Positions 8,932 to 17,998 are shown, counted from the stretch's first letter. The stretch is 64,000 nt of DNA from a marine group bacterium Sva0996 bin134 (GCA_002239105.1 MPNQ01000012.1:1-64000), one strand, 5' to 3'. A program made the numbers and translations. The notes: generated by a model from the letters alone, not told the origin.

Positions 8932-10034
8932 AAGACCTGGAAATCGGCGTTCCCGGCCAGATAATGCCGCCCGCGGATCGGGCGGTGACGCTGGGCCAGC
9001 GGGCCGAGGCCGACGGCTTCGACGCCCTGTGGTGGCCGTGCCACCTGATGGGCTGGCACCCCGACTCGATTTGGACACCGGATATGAGCCCGCTGGCCGC
9101 GGTGCAGCCCAGCGGCCACGTGTACTTTGACCCGCTGGTGATGATGGGCGCGGTCGGAGCCCAGACCGAGACCATCAAGGTGGGATCGGTGGTGACCGAC
9201 CTGATCCGCCGCCATCCGGCCATGGTGGCCAACATGGCTCTCACTGTCGACCACCTCACCCAAGGCCGGTCGATTCTGGGACTCGGCTCGGGAGAGCGGA
9301 TGAACGTGACCCCTTACGGCATGGGCTTCGACCGCCCGGTCGGCCGTCTCGAAGAGGGCATCGAAATCATCCGGGCACTGTGGGCGGCCGACGGCCCCAT
9401 CAACTACGAGGGCAAATACCACCAGCTAAAGGACGCAGTGCTGGGCCTGTCCCCCTACGGGGACACTCCCCCGCCGATCTGGACCGCGGCCCACGGCCCA
9501 AGGATGCTGAACATCACCGGGCGGTTGGCCGACGGCTGGCTGCCCACCAAACTCGCCCCCGAAGTCTACGCCGACTCTTTGGCCACCATTCGCCAGGCAT
9601 CTGTGGAGGCCGGTCGCAGCCCCGATGCGGTCACTCCCGGGCTGCTGGCCTACGTGCTGGCCGCCCCCGATGAGGCCACCCTCCGCCGCATGCAGGAGGC
9701 GCCCCTGCTGCGGGCCATCATGGTGATGCTGCCCCCGCAGATCTTCCGCCAACTGGGCGTGGAGCCGCCCGAGGGCTTCCACGAGCTGATCCCCGCTTCG
9801 GTGCCCCGCCAGCAGGCCGAGGCCATCATCGCTGGCATCCCCCCCAAGGTGGTGGACTACTACTGCTTCTGCGGCACCCCCGAGCAGATCGCCGAGGAGG
9901 TCCGCACCTACTACGACGCGGGTCTGCGCCATCTGATCATGTGGAACGTGACCGCTTTCGGCGACCCCGAATTGGCTGGCTGGTCGTTTAGGGCCATGCG
10001 CGAGGTCAAAGACATCTTGAGGAGCGAGTCATGA
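8928..10034 (+). CDS. LLM-class F420-dependent oxidoreductase
   Basis: A 368-residue luciferase-like protein of the F420-dependent type. The blocks LVMMGAVGAQTETIKVGS, RRHPAMVANMALTVDHL and GRSILGLGSGERMN are typical of the branch that includes phthiodiolone ketoreductase and F420-dependent dehydrogenases. Start ATG 8928 overlaps the subunit B stop (ATGA); a longer in-frame reading runs back into subunit B and is rejected. It ends in a further ATGA overlap with the NTF2-fold gene. It may reduce a keto or enoyl intermediate of the operon's substrate. Confidence 0.87.
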   Translation: MKDLEIGVPGQIMPPADRAVTLGQRAEADGFDALWWPCHLMGWHPDSIWTPDMSPLAAVQPSGHVYFDPLVMMGAVGAQTETIKVGSVVTDLIRRHPAMVANMALTVDHLTQGRSILGLGSGERMNVTPYGMGFDRPVGRLEEGIEIIRALWAADGPINYEGKYHQLKDAVLGLSPYGDTPPPIWTAAHGPRMLNITGRLADGWLPTKLAPEVYADSLATIRQASVEAGRSPDAVTPGLLAYVLAAPDEATLRRMQEAPLLRAIMVMLPPQIFRQLGVEPPEGFHELIPASVPRQQAEAIIAGIPPKVVDYYCFCGTPEQIAEEVRTYYDAGLRHLIMWNVTAFGDPELAGWSFRAMREVKDILRSES

Positions 10035-10423
10035 GTGCAGAGAAGTCGGGACAAAGCCCACTAGAGACCGTGAAGGACTACTTCACCGCCCTCAACACCG
10101 AGGACTGGGAGCTGATGGCCACGGTTCTCGATCCTGAGCTCGACCTGGTGCCCTCGGGATCGCGTCCCCGGACCGGCTCCGACAAAGCCATTGCCATGTT
10201 CCAGAAGATCTTCGGGATGTTTCCGGTCCATGCCGACGACCCCACTCGGTTCATTTGCGACGGAAGCACCGTGGTGGTCGAAATCACCTTCACCGGCGCC
10301 ACGGCTGACGGTCGCAATGTGACCTTTGACGCGGTGGACATCTTCGATGTCGACAACGGCCGCATCAGCCGCCTCTCCCAGTGGTTCGACACCGCCGCGC
10401 TGGCTGCCACGTTGGGGGGCTAG
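10031..10423 (+). CDS. NTF2-fold (SnoaL/limonene-epoxide-hydrolase-like) protein
   Basis: A 130-residue single-domain protein. VKDYFTALNTEDWELM at the N terminus and the closing RISRLSQWFDT are typical of SnoaL/LEH-like folds, which include small isomerases, cyclases, epoxide hydrolases and ligand-binding proteins. It starts in an ATGA overlap and is the last gene of the operon that begins near 942. Similar proteins are regular companions of steroid and terpenoid catabolic genes; the reaction here is unknown. Confidence 0.8.
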   Translation: MSAEKSGQSPLETVKDYFTALNTEDWELMATVLDPELDLVPSGSRPRTGSDKAIAMFQKIFGMFPVHADDPTRFICDGSTVVVEITFTGATADGRNVTFDAVDIFDVDNGRISRLSQWFDTAALAATLGG

Positions 10424-10453
10424 ACAGCCGGAAAATGCAGCCAGGCCGTGCGG

Positions 10454-10490
10454 CACCTACCCTGTCGGACACACACGCCGAGAGTAGGTG
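10454..10490 (+). promoter_or_regulatory. Hairpin overlapping the ribosome site of the ABC ATPase
   Basis: CACCTAC (10454-10460) is the exact reverse complement of GTAGGTG (10484-10490), with inner TCGG (10465-10468) facing CCGA (10478-10481). The 3' arm carries the purine-rich stretch that would serve as ribosome site for ATG 10493. The structure could mask the start or simply end the upstream transcript; no U-tract follows. Confidence 0.4.
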
Positions 10491-10492
10491 TA

Positions 10493-11470
10493 ATGAAGAG
10501 TCCGGCGATCGAGGTAACCGGCCTGCACAAGGCCTACGGTGCATTCGAAGCGGTGGCCGGGGTCGACCTACATGTGGAAGAGGGCGAGATCCTGGCCTTT
10601 CTGGGGCCGAACGGCGCGGGCAAGACCACCACCGTTGAGATCCTCGAAGGCTTCAGACCGCGAACTGCCGGAGAGGTCTCCGTCCTCGGCCAAGACCCGG
10701 CCAAGGTCGGCTCGGATTGGCGGGAGCGGGTCGGCATTGTGTTGCAGGAGTCCCAGCCTGAGGAGTACCTGACTGCGGCCGAAACGGTGATCATGTGGGC
10801 CTCCTACTTCGCCGACCCTCGCCCGGTTGCCGAGGTGCTGGAGTTGGTCGGCTTGGATGAGCACCGCGATCAGCGAGTCGGGCGCCTGTCCGGCGGTCAG
10901 CGCCGCCGACTCGACCTGGCATTGGCGCTGGTGGGCAATCCCGAACTGTTGTTCCTCGACGAGCCCACTACTGGATTTGACCCGACCGCTCGGCGGGAGG
11001 CGTGGGCCATGATCGACGGCCTGCGCGACCTGGGGGTGACCGTGCTGCTCACCACCCACTACATGGACGAGGCTCAGAGTCTGGCTGACCGCATCTCGGT
11101 GATCGCCGCGGGACAAATCATCGCCCGGGGCACAGCCGCAGAATTGGCTGAGACTGCCTCAATGCAAACTCGCATCTCCTGGAACCCACAAGATGTGCCG
11201 CTGGCCGACCTGCCCGAGCAACTGCGGGCTGCTGCGGAGTTGCTCGATACATCTGAAGGCCAAAGAGAGACAAGCACCGATCCCGCCGAGAGCCAAGAGA
11301 GGCTGGTGATCTTGACCGACGAGGTCACCGACACTGTGGCTGTGCTCTTAGAGACAGCCGCACGGCTAGGGCACAAGATCGAATCTCTCGAAGTGCAAGC
11401 CCCCACGCTGGAAGACACCTATCTGGCGTTGATCGGCGATGCCGAACGATCTGGAGAATTGACTCGATGA
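10493..11470 (+). CDS. ABC-2 type exporter, ATP-binding protein
   Basis: A 325-residue ATPase of the DrrA/NatA-like family. It has Walker A GPNGAGKTT, signature LSGGQRRRLDLALAL, Walker B LLFLDEP followed by TTGFDP, and the switch His in TTHYMDEA. The roughly 90-residue C-terminal extension is typical of this class. ATG 10493 is chosen over an in-frame ATG 45 nt upstream because the hairpin and the purine-rich ribosome site lie directly before it. It overlaps the permease gene by ATGA. Substrate unknown; drug, lipid or siderophore-like export is usual for the family. Confidence 0.9.
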   Translation: MKSPAIEVTGLHKAYGAFEAVAGVDLHVEEGEILAFLGPNGAGKTTTVEILEGFRPRTAGEVSVLGQDPAKVGSDWRERVGIVLQESQPEEYLTAAETVIMWASYFADPRPVAEVLELVGLDEHRDQRVGRLSGGQRRRLDLALALVGNPELLFLDEPTTGFDPTARREAWAMIDGLRDLGVTVLLTTHYMDEAQSLADRISVIAAGQIIARGTAAELAETASMQTRISWNPQDVPLADLPEQLRAAAELLDTSEGQRETSTDPAESQERLVILTDEVTDTVAVLLETAARLGHKIESLEVQAPTLEDTYLALIGDAERSGELTR

Positions 11471-12243
11471 GCAGTCGGGGCCTTCGGCAACTGGCCACTC
11501 AGACCCGCTTCGACTTTGTGCTGTTGTGGCGCAATCCTCTGGCCAGCTTTTTCACGGTAGTGCTGCCGCTCATCTTCTTGTTCGTTCTCACTGCGCTGTT
11601 CGGCAACGAGCTGGTGACGCCGGTCGGCCCCAAACTCGCCAGCCGCTTTGTGCCAGGAATCATCGCCCTCTCCGTGGTCCAAGCCTCCTTTGTGAATCTG
11701 GCCATGGTCACCGTCATCCGCCGCGAGACCAGCATCCTCAAAAGAGTGCGGGGTACGCCGATGCGCCCGTGGGTGTTCATGGGCGGACTGGTGGCCACCT
11801 CCTACGTCGTGATCGCACTCATGGCAGTGCTCGTGGTGGCAATCGGCTGGGCGGTCTACGACGTCTCGCTGTTGTGGGAAACAGTCCCCAGCCTGATCGT
11901 TACTCTGCTTATCGGAGGCGCAGTGTTCTGTGCGTTGGGGCTGGCGTTCACCAAGGTGGTTCCCAATGAGACTTCCGCACCCCCATTTATCAACTTGGTC
12001 GTCTTGCCGCTCTACTTCGTATCCGATGTCTATGTGCCCGCCTCCGACGACACGCCCCAGGCGATAACGGTGATCGGCGACATCTTCCCCATCAGGCACT
12101 TGGCAGTAGCTCTCCAACGGGGTTTCGATCCGCTTTCCGACGAACCGATGTGGCCGGTGACCAACTGGTTGGTCATGGCCGCTTGGGGTGTCGTCGGCGT
12201 GCTTGTCGTCATCCGCTGGTTCCGCTGGACTCCCAAAGGCTGA
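11467..12243 (+). CDS. ABC-2 type exporter, permease
   Basis: A 258-residue integral membrane protein with about six hydrophobic segments, starting with one around residues 26-50 (ASFFTVVLPLIFLFVLTALF). The cytoplasmic KRVRGTPMRPW stretch and the ATGA-coupled ATPase upstream identify it as the membrane half of an ABC-2 exporter. The segment FPIRHLAVALQRGF near the C terminus is a family hallmark. It forms a two-gene unit with the ATPase. Confidence 0.88.
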   Translation: MSSRGLRQLATQTRFDFVLLWRNPLASFFTVVLPLIFLFVLTALFGNELVTPVGPKLASRFVPGIIALSVVQASFVNLAMVTVIRRETSILKRVRGTPMRPWVFMGGLVATSYVVIALMAVLVVAIGWAVYDVSLLWETVPSLIVTLLIGGAVFCALGLAFTKVVPNETSAPPFINLVVLPLYFVSDVYVPASDDTPQAITVIGDIFPIRHLAVALQRGFDPLSDEPMWPVTNWLVMAAWGVVGVLVVIRWFRWTPKG

Positions 12244-12265
12244 CGCGCTGAGAATTGAGCCCATC

Positions 12266-13828
12266 ATGGCTTCAGTAGTGGTTGTCGGGTCGGGGGCGGC
12301 TGGTTTGACCGCGGCAGTAGCCGCGGCTCAGGCCGGGGCCGAAGTGACCATCGTGGAGCGAGCCTCGGTTCTGGGTGGGACTACTGCCTTGTCGGGCGGA
12401 CTGGCCTGGATGCCGGCCAACCGACTGATGGCCGACGAAGGGGTGGACGACTCCCCCGCCGAAGCCCGGCAATACCTGCGGGCTCTGCGGCTGGGCGACG
12501 TGGACGACGAACTCGTGGACTACTTCGCCGAGCAGGCGCCCACTGTGGCCGACTGGATGGATTCGGCCACCGGCCTCTCGTGGCAGACCGTCCCCTATCC
12601 CGACTATCACCCCGAGTTGCCCGGCGGGAAACCTGGTCATCGTCCCCTGGAGCCCCAGCCCCGAGTGGTGCCCGCTGAGCTCGACCAGCGAATCCGCACC
12701 GCCCCCAACGTGACTGCGCCAATCACGTACCGGGAGTTGGCCACCGGATATTTCGACCGAGACGAAGTGGCCGCCCGGACTCGCCACGGAGTGATCACTA
12801 TGGGCCGGTCGATGATCGCCTCGCTAGTAGAAGCGGCCGAGGCGGCCGGGGCGGTGATCCATGTTGGGGTTGGAGTGGACAGCTTGGCCCAGTCGGGTGG
12901 CACGGTGAACGGCATACGGATCGGCGATGAGGTATTGCCCGGGAGGGTGATCCTGGCCTCTGGCGGGTTCGAACGAGATCCTGCCTTGGTACAGGCCTTC
13001 CTCGGAGGGCCGATGACCAGCCCGGTGGGCGCCCCCGGCATGGACGGCACTGCGCTGAGGCTGGCCCTGGCTATGGGGGCCGAGCTGGGCAACATGGCTG
13101 AAGCCTGGTGGTGCCCGGCCATGACCGTGCCCGGCGAAGAGATCGACGGCCAGCCATTCCACCGACTAGTGCTCACCGAACGGGCACGTCCCCGATCGCT
13201 GATGGTGGACTCCCGAGGGCGGAGGTTCGCCAACGAGGCCCGCAACTACAACGACGTGGGCCGGGCTATGCACGCCTTCGATCCCACTGGATTCCAGTAT
13301 CCGGCCGCGTCCGCCTGGTTGCTGTTCGACGGGGGCTACCGCCGTCAATACCACCTGGGCCCCCTACGCCGGGGCGGCCCCGATCCTGATTGGCTGCGCC
13401 GGGCTGACAGCCTGGAGGAGTTGGCTGACGCCATGGGCGTGGATGGCGAGGAGCTAGCCGCCACGGTGGCCCGGTTCAATCGACTGGCCGCCGCAGGCGA
13501 CGACCCCGACTTCGGCCGGGGCCGCTCCATCTACGACCGCTTCGTCGGTGACCCCGCTGCTGACCATCCCACGCTCGGGCCGGTAGCTGAGCCCCCGTTC
13601 TTTGCCGTCCGCCTCCATCCCGGGTGCCTGGGCACCAAGGGTGGCCCCCGCACTGACACCAATGGCCAGGTCCGCCACCAAAACGGCGGCCTCATCGAGG
13701 GCTTGTACGCGGTGGGCAACGCCGCTGCCAGCCCCTTCGGGGCCGCTTACCCGGGTGCCGGCGGAACCATCGGGCCCCTGTTGGTTGCCGCTCACGCCGC
13801 CGGCACTGCTGCCGCCGAGGCCTCCTAA
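12266..13828 (+). CDS. FAD-dependent oxidoreductase, KstD/fumarate-reductase flavoprotein family
   Basis: A 520-residue flavoprotein. GSGAAGL (8-14) binds FAD, GGTTALSGGLAWMP follows at about 38-51, and the C terminus carries GLYAVGNAAASPFGAAYPG plus GGTIGPLL. This is the 3-ketosteroid-delta1-dehydrogenase and fumarate reductase flavoprotein layout. ATG 12266 is chosen because it directly precedes the FAD strand; an in-frame extension runs into the permease gene. Probably a cytosolic dehydrogenase acting on a cyclic ketone. The steroid assignment is tentative because key KstD tyrosines cannot be placed by eye. Confidence 0.85.
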   Translation: MASVVVVGSGAAGLTAAVAAAQAGAEVTIVERASVLGGTTALSGGLAWMPANRLMADEGVDDSPAEARQYLRALRLGDVDDELVDYFAEQAPTVADWMDSATGLSWQTVPYPDYHPELPGGKPGHRPLEPQPRVVPAELDQRIRTAPNVTAPITYRELATGYFDRDEVAARTRHGVITMGRSMIASLVEAAEAAGAVIHVGVGVDSLAQSGGTVNGIRIGDEVLPGRVILASGGFERDPALVQAFLGGPMTSPVGAPGMDGTALRLALAMGAELGNMAEAWWCPAMTVPGEEIDGQPFHRLVLTERARPRSLMVDSRGRRFANEARNYNDVGRAMHAFDPTGFQYPAASAWLLFDGGYRRQYHLGPLRRGGPDPDWLRRADSLEELADAMGVDGEELAATVARFNRLAAAGDDPDFGRGRSIYDRFVGDPAADHPTLGPVAEPPFFAVRLHPGCLGTKGGPRTDTNGQVRHQNGGLIEGLYAVGNAAASPFGAAYPGAGGTIGPLLVAAHAAGTAAAEAS

Positions 13829-13881
13829 GACACCTTTTTCTGGCCCGCTGGGAACTAGAACGCGGCTCGGATCGTCAGAAA

Positions 13882-13922
13882 CCCCCGAAAGGATGCTACG
13901 GGCATCCGCAAATTTCAGGGGG
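13882..13922 (+). promoter_or_regulatory. Nested hairpin pairing the ribosome site of the VWA gene
   Basis: CCCCC (13882-13886) can pair with the GGGGG (13918-13922) that serves as ribosome site for ATG 13927. Between them GGATGC (13891-13896) pairs with GCATCC (13902-13907) around a five-base loop. It is either a start-masking structure or the terminator of the upstream flavoprotein gene. Confidence 0.35.
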
Positions 13923-13926
13923 ACTC

Positions 13927-15792
13927 ATGTCAAGAGCAGTTGCATTCAAGCAGAGCAAGACAATGCCGCGCCGGGCATTGGTAGCCGCGGTGGTGGCATT
14001 GTGCGTTCTGGCCGCGTCATGCAACAGCAATGGCGGGGGCGACGGTCCGGCGGCGGGGATCCCACTACTTTCAGAAGCAACTTCAAGCCCGCCGGCCCCT
14101 GAGCCAAGGGGTTCATCACAGGCCACGGAGGCTCCTGCGGCTTCTGAAGACGAGCCATCGGCTGAAACCGCTGTAGTCCCAACAGAGGGGCTGTCGGCAC
14201 CAACGGATGATTCCGACCATTCCGATTCTGCTGTTCCGGAATCTCCAGAAGAACAAGCCCAGCTAGTTGACCTCAGCGGCCCAAGGGAGGAGCCGGCAGA
14301 AGCCATGGCCGACTCGGGTTCGGCAAGCGGTGCCCCTCAGCCCATGGCCGCTGAGGAACCCATGTCGGATGACTTCATCACCCGGCGGCCCTGTCGGATA
14401 TGCGAGCCGAACACCTTCCAGGACTACGGCGTCAACCCATTCGTCGACACTTCAGACGACCCGCTTTCGACCTTTGCCCTCGATGTCGACACTGCTTCCT
14501 ACACCGTGGCGCGAAACTTCTTGGACAGCGGCCAGTTGCCTCCCATCGACGCAGTGCGGACCGAGGAGTTCGTGAACTACTTCGACGGCGGCTATGAGGA
14601 TGTCCGCGACGAATTCACCGTCAACCTCGAAGCGGCCCCCTCCCCGTTCGCCGACCCCGACCATGTGTTGCTGCGGGTGGGCATCCAGGCTCCGCGGGAG
14701 CTGTCTCAGGCAGCCGCGCCCGACAGCGTGGTACTGGTGATGGATCGCTCGGGCTCCATGGACGAGCCCACCGGATCGGGACCCGAGTCAATGCGACGGA
14801 TCACCCTGGCCCACCGGGCAGTGGAATTGCTGATCTCGGGGCTACCACGCGAGACCCGTGTGGGCGTGGTTGCCTATGAGAGTCGATCAGCCACTGTGTT
14901 GGAGCCAACGGTGATCGAGGGCAACGCCAAGTGGATCATGGACAATATCCGCGCTGAGGTCACTCCTGGTGGATCCACCAACGCCGAGTCGGGTTTGGTC
15001 CGGGGTTACAACATGGCCTTGGACGAGGCCCATTCCGGGCGCCAAGTGCTCGTGCTCCTGTTGTCCGACGGGGTCGCCAACGTGGGCGCCACCCGCACCG
15101 ACGACATCCTCGAGTCGATTGGCGAGCGAGCCGACATCGGCCTGTCCACCATCGGCGTGGGCCTGGGCCCTTTCAACGACGAGCTTATGGAGCAGTTGGC
15201 CAACCGGGCCGACGGCACCTACCACTACATCGACACGCCTTCTGAGGCTGTGCGAGTGTTCGTCGACGACCTCGATGGTCTAGTGGCTTACGCGGCCCGC
15301 GACGCCAAAGTGCAGGTGGACTTCAACCCCGATGTGGTTCGCTCCTATCGCCTGCTGGGCTTTGAGAATCGCGACATTGACGATGAGTCCTTCCGCGACG
15401 ACACCCAAGACGCTGGCGAGATCGGGATCGGCCACAGCTCCACCGCGCTATACGAACTGGAGCTGTTCTCCAGGACCCGGGATGACCGCAGCGCTCTCGC
15501 CACGGTCAGGATGCGCTACGAGAGGCCGACAACCGGGACCATCGTCGAGTTGGCGACCCACCTCCCCCGCTCTGCGGTGGAACGATCGTTCGACGCCGCC
15601 ACGCCCCATTTCCGACTGGCCGCGGTGGCTGCCGAGTTCGCCGAAGTCCTGCGGGCCAGCCCCTACGCCCCCAGTCGGATCCCAAGCGAGTTGCAATACC
15701 AAGCTGATGCGATTGCCGACGACCTGCCCCGCGATGCCGATGCCGCCGAGCTAGCGTCACTGATCGAAACCGCCCGCCGCCTCCTCCGCTAA
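13927..15792 (+). CDS. VWA-domain lipoprotein, YfbK-like
   Basis: A 621-residue exported protein. A signal peptide ends in a lipobox (LAASC, Cys32), followed by a long Ser/Pro/Glu-rich linker. The YfbK-type N-terminal module is seen in FALDVDTASYTVARNFL and RTEEFVNYF, then a von Willebrand A domain with an intact MIDAS (D273-R-S-G-S277) and a DUF3520-like C-terminal region. It probably works as a metal-dependent adhesion or scaffolding protein on the outer face of the membrane. GGGGG ribosome site 5 nt before the ATG. It stands alone, flanked by the R-M block. The ligand is unknown. Confidence 0.88.
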   Translation: MSRAVAFKQSKTMPRRALVAAVVALCVLAASCNSNGGGDGPAAGIPLLSEATSSPPAPEPRGSSQATEAPAASEDEPSAETAVVPTEGLSAPTDDSDHSDSAVPESPEEQAQLVDLSGPREEPAEAMADSGSASGAPQPMAAEEPMSDDFITRRPCRICEPNTFQDYGVNPFVDTSDDPLSTFALDVDTASYTVARNFLDSGQLPPIDAVRTEEFVNYFDGGYEDVRDEFTVNLEAAPSPFADPDHVLLRVGIQAPRELSQAAAPDSVVLVMDRSGSMDEPTGSGPESMRRITLAHRAVELLISGLPRETRVGVVAYESRSATVLEPTVIEGNAKWIMDNIRAEVTPGGSTNAESGLVRGYNMALDEAHSGRQVLVLLLSDGVANVGATRTDDILESIGERADIGLSTIGVGLGPFNDELMEQLANRADGTYHYIDTPSEAVRVFVDDLDGLVAYAARDAKVQVDFNPDVVRSYRLLGFENRDIDDESFRDDTQDAGEIGIGHSSTALYELELFSRTRDDRSALATVRMRYERPTTGTIVELATHLPRSAVERSFDAATPHFRLAAVAAEFAEVLRASPYAPSRIPSELQYQADAIADDLPRDADAAELASLIETARRLLR

Positions 15793-15869
15793 CCAAGGGA
15801 ACACCACTCGCCATGCCCGATGTTGAGAATCAGCAGCATCCTGGTAGGTGCGTGCCCTTCCATGAGCCC

Positions 15870-15898
15870 TGTGGATATGTGGAAATGTCTGTGGATAC
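15870..15898. repeat. Two 9-bp TGTGGATA direct repeats, 20 bp apart
   Basis: CTGTGGATA occurs twice, with the 9-mers TGTGGATAT at 15870-15878 and TGTGGATAC at 15890-15898. Each differs from the DnaA-box reverse form TGTGGATAA by one base. They lie in an AT-richer stretch in front of the methyltransferase gene and could be operator sites or weak DnaA boxes. The 15793-16026 stretch holds no convincing gene. Confidence 0.4.
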
Positions 15899-16026
15899 AA
15901 TTACTTTCAATATTTTTCATGGCATCAAAGAACCATTGCCATTTGAACGGTTATTCGGCTTGCTCGCCATCTCCAGCAGGGTGAAGAGCGCAAGGCTCAA
16001 CTGGCCGCTGCCTATGCTTGGCCCAG

Positions 16027-16878
16027 ATGGGAAAGATCGTTTTCGGTGACAACCTGCCGGTCTTGCAGGGCTTGTCCGACGGCAGCGTTGACCTCATCTA
16101 TATTGACCCCCCGTTCAACACCGGCAAGCGCCAAGAGCGCGACCGGATCAAGGTCGCCCACGACGAAGTAGCGGGCGACAGGACCGGCTTCGCCGGTCGT
16201 CGCTACCGCACAATCCGCCTGGGCAAATCAGGCTACGACGATGCCTTTGACGACTACATGGGCTTTCTGGCCCCCCGATTCGAGCAAGCCCACCGCGTGC
16301 TCGCCGACACCGGCAGCTTCTTCCTCCACATCGACTACCGGGAAGTCCACTACTGCAAGGTGCTTCTCGACCAGATATTCGGCCGGGACTCGTTCATGAA
16401 CGAGATCATCTGGGCCTACGACTACGGGGCCCGCTCCAAGAAGAAATGGTCAGCCAAGCACGACAGCATCCTGTGGTACGCCAAAGACCCTGTCGACTAC
16501 ACATTCTGCTTCGAGGAGATGGACCGGATTCCCTACATGGCCCCCGGCCTGGTCGGCAAGGAGAAGGCAGCCCGGGGCAAGACCCCCACCGACGTGTGGT
16601 GGCACACCATCGTGAGCCCTAATGGCAAGGAGAAAACCGGCTATGCCACCCAGAAGCCCCTCGGTGTGCTCGAGCGTCTGGTGAAAGTCCACTCTAAGCC
16701 CGGCGACCTCCTACTCGACTTCTTCGCTGGCAGCGGCACCCTCGGCGAAGCCGCCGCCAAGCACAACCGCGACTATCTGCTAGTCGACAACAACCCCGAA
16801 GCCATCCAAACGATGATCAACCGCCTCGCCCCCACCAACCCCGAACTAATCGGCTGCGACGCGCCCCTAGAATCGTAA
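16027..16878 (+). CDS. Beta-class site-specific DNA methyltransferase
   Basis: A 283-residue amino-methyltransferase transferring methyl from SAM to adenine N6 or cytosine N4. The catalytic motif IV DPPF (27-30) precedes the SAM-binding motif I FAGSGT (233-238), with the target-recognition region between them, which is the beta-class order. The length is compact and complete. ATG 16027 is preferred; an in-frame TTG lies at 16018. It converges with an HNH nuclease gene with 21 nt between the stops, suggesting a type II-like restriction-modification pair. The recognition sequence cannot be predicted. Confidence 0.9.
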   Translation: MGKIVFGDNLPVLQGLSDGSVDLIYIDPPFNTGKRQERDRIKVAHDEVAGDRTGFAGRRYRTIRLGKSGYDDAFDDYMGFLAPRFEQAHRVLADTGSFFLHIDYREVHYCKVLLDQIFGRDSFMNEIIWAYDYGARSKKKWSAKHDSILWYAKDPVDYTFCFEEMDRIPYMAPGLVGKEKAARGKTPTDVWWHTIVSPNGKEKTGYATQKPLGVLERLVKVHSKPGDLLLDFFAGSGTLGEAAAKHNRDYLLVDNNPEAIQTMINRLAPTNPELIGCDAPLES

Positions 16879-16899
16879 TAGAGCACCAAAGGCTGGGCG

Positions 16900-17931
16900 T
16901 CAGATCTCTACGACGCCCTGAAATACATGCTCCTGGTGCCATTCCAAGTACGAGTCCCCAGGGCGCTGTCCTCGCTTGGGAACAATCAGCTTGGGCTTGA
17001 GGACCTGACCGAAGTACTGGTCGACTCCGGGATCAGCACGACTGCTCACTTCCAGCTTGGGGGCTCGGTGGACCCTGAGGCCTCCGTTCACGGTAATGAG
17101 CCCTGTGTCAAAAGCAGCGTCATGAGTCGGACATGCTGCTACGCCGTTACGAAAGTCCAACCGCTCCTTGTCATCGCACGCTGCCCAGGGCTTGATGTGT
17201 GATGCCACTAGCAGCTTGTTTCCGGGAAGTGACCGAGGAGCGAATCCGCAGAATCCACAGCTGTGGGCAAAATTCTCTAGAACCTGTCCCGCGAATCTGT
17301 GTTGGCCAATGCGGATCTCATGTTCAGCTATCCGGGTCGTCTCTTCTTCATCAGCGAGCAGCCGCAGTCTTCTCTTAGCGGCCTTCACCTCCAAAACGGC
17401 ATCCAAGGATTGCTGGCGAGCAAGCTCCTCCTGGCCCAGCAGGTCAAAGCTCGTAACGCTTTCCAACGCAAGGAAATCAGGTAAGCGGTCTTCTTCCACT
17501 CCCATGTCTCGGGCAGCGCTCAGCACTCGGTTGTACAGGTGAGGAAACTGATCGGGGTCAGCGGCCATCTCGATGAAGAATCTCCACTCATGCGCACCAG
17601 CGTTCTTGCGAGACCCGTCTAGGTTCATCATCTCGTTGTTGACCGATCCCGGAGGCCGGACAAATAACTCAGCCAGGTCATGCAGAATTTTCGGCGCTCG
17701 GTGCATGGAGCCGCCCCCATACCGGTGTGGGTCCATTACGAAGAAGAGCCCGTAACACAAGATTGCTTCAACCGGTGTAAAGGGCTCTTGGCGAGGTTTC
17801 GGCCGACGGCGAAGTATCTGGCTCCATTGCGATCGAGCATGCTCGACGGTGAGGTCGAGGTAGTCGCTCAGCGATCGCACGCTGCCAACGTAGCCGGCCA
17901 CTGATGCGGGGTGACAGGATACTGCCACCAA
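16900..17931 (-). CDS. HNH endonuclease, probable restriction enzyme
   Basis: Up to 343 residues. The C-terminal third carries an HNH nuclease domain of the HNH_2 type: Cys225-x2-Cys228, ASHIKPW with His245, RNG with Asn262, and Cys267-P-T-His270 followed by DAAFDTGLI. The N-terminal part is not recognised and probably reads the target site. The gene is convergent with the methyltransferase, so self-protection by methylation is likely. The start is uncertain: the longest reading begins with TTG at 17931, while GTG codons at 17928 and 17880 are alternatives. No control (C) protein gene is seen. Confidence 0.82.
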   Translation of the reverse strand: MVAVSCHPASVAGYVGSVRSLSDYLDLTVEHARSQWSQILRRRPKPRQEPFTPVEAILCYGLFFVMDPHRYGGGSMHRAPKILHDLAELFVRPPGSVNNEMMNLDGSRKNAGAHEWRFFIEMAADPDQFPHLYNRVLSAARDMGVEEDRLPDFLALESVTSFDLLGQEELARQQSLDAVLEVKAAKRRLRLLADEEETTRIAEHEIRIGQHRFAGQVLENFAHSCGFCGFAPRSLPGNKLLVASHIKPWAACDDKERLDFRNGVAACPTHDAAFDTGLITVNGGLRVHRAPKLEVSSRADPGVDQYFGQVLKPKLIVPKRGQRPGDSYLEWHQEHVFQGVVEI

Positions 17932-17998
17932 GTATCGATTTCGGGGAAACTCCCTGCTCAGCCGGCGCGTGAACCTTAGAGATCCATAGGATTAGCTG

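Noticed and set aside
15870..15898. A replication origin based on DnaA-box-like repeats
   Set aside because: Only two imperfect boxes, with no dnaA, dnaN or parAB genes and no AT-rich unwinding element.
15813..16049. A 78-codon plus-strand frame before the methyltransferase
   Set aside because: It overlaps the methyltransferase start, has unnatural composition and matches no family; the stretch is better read as a control region.
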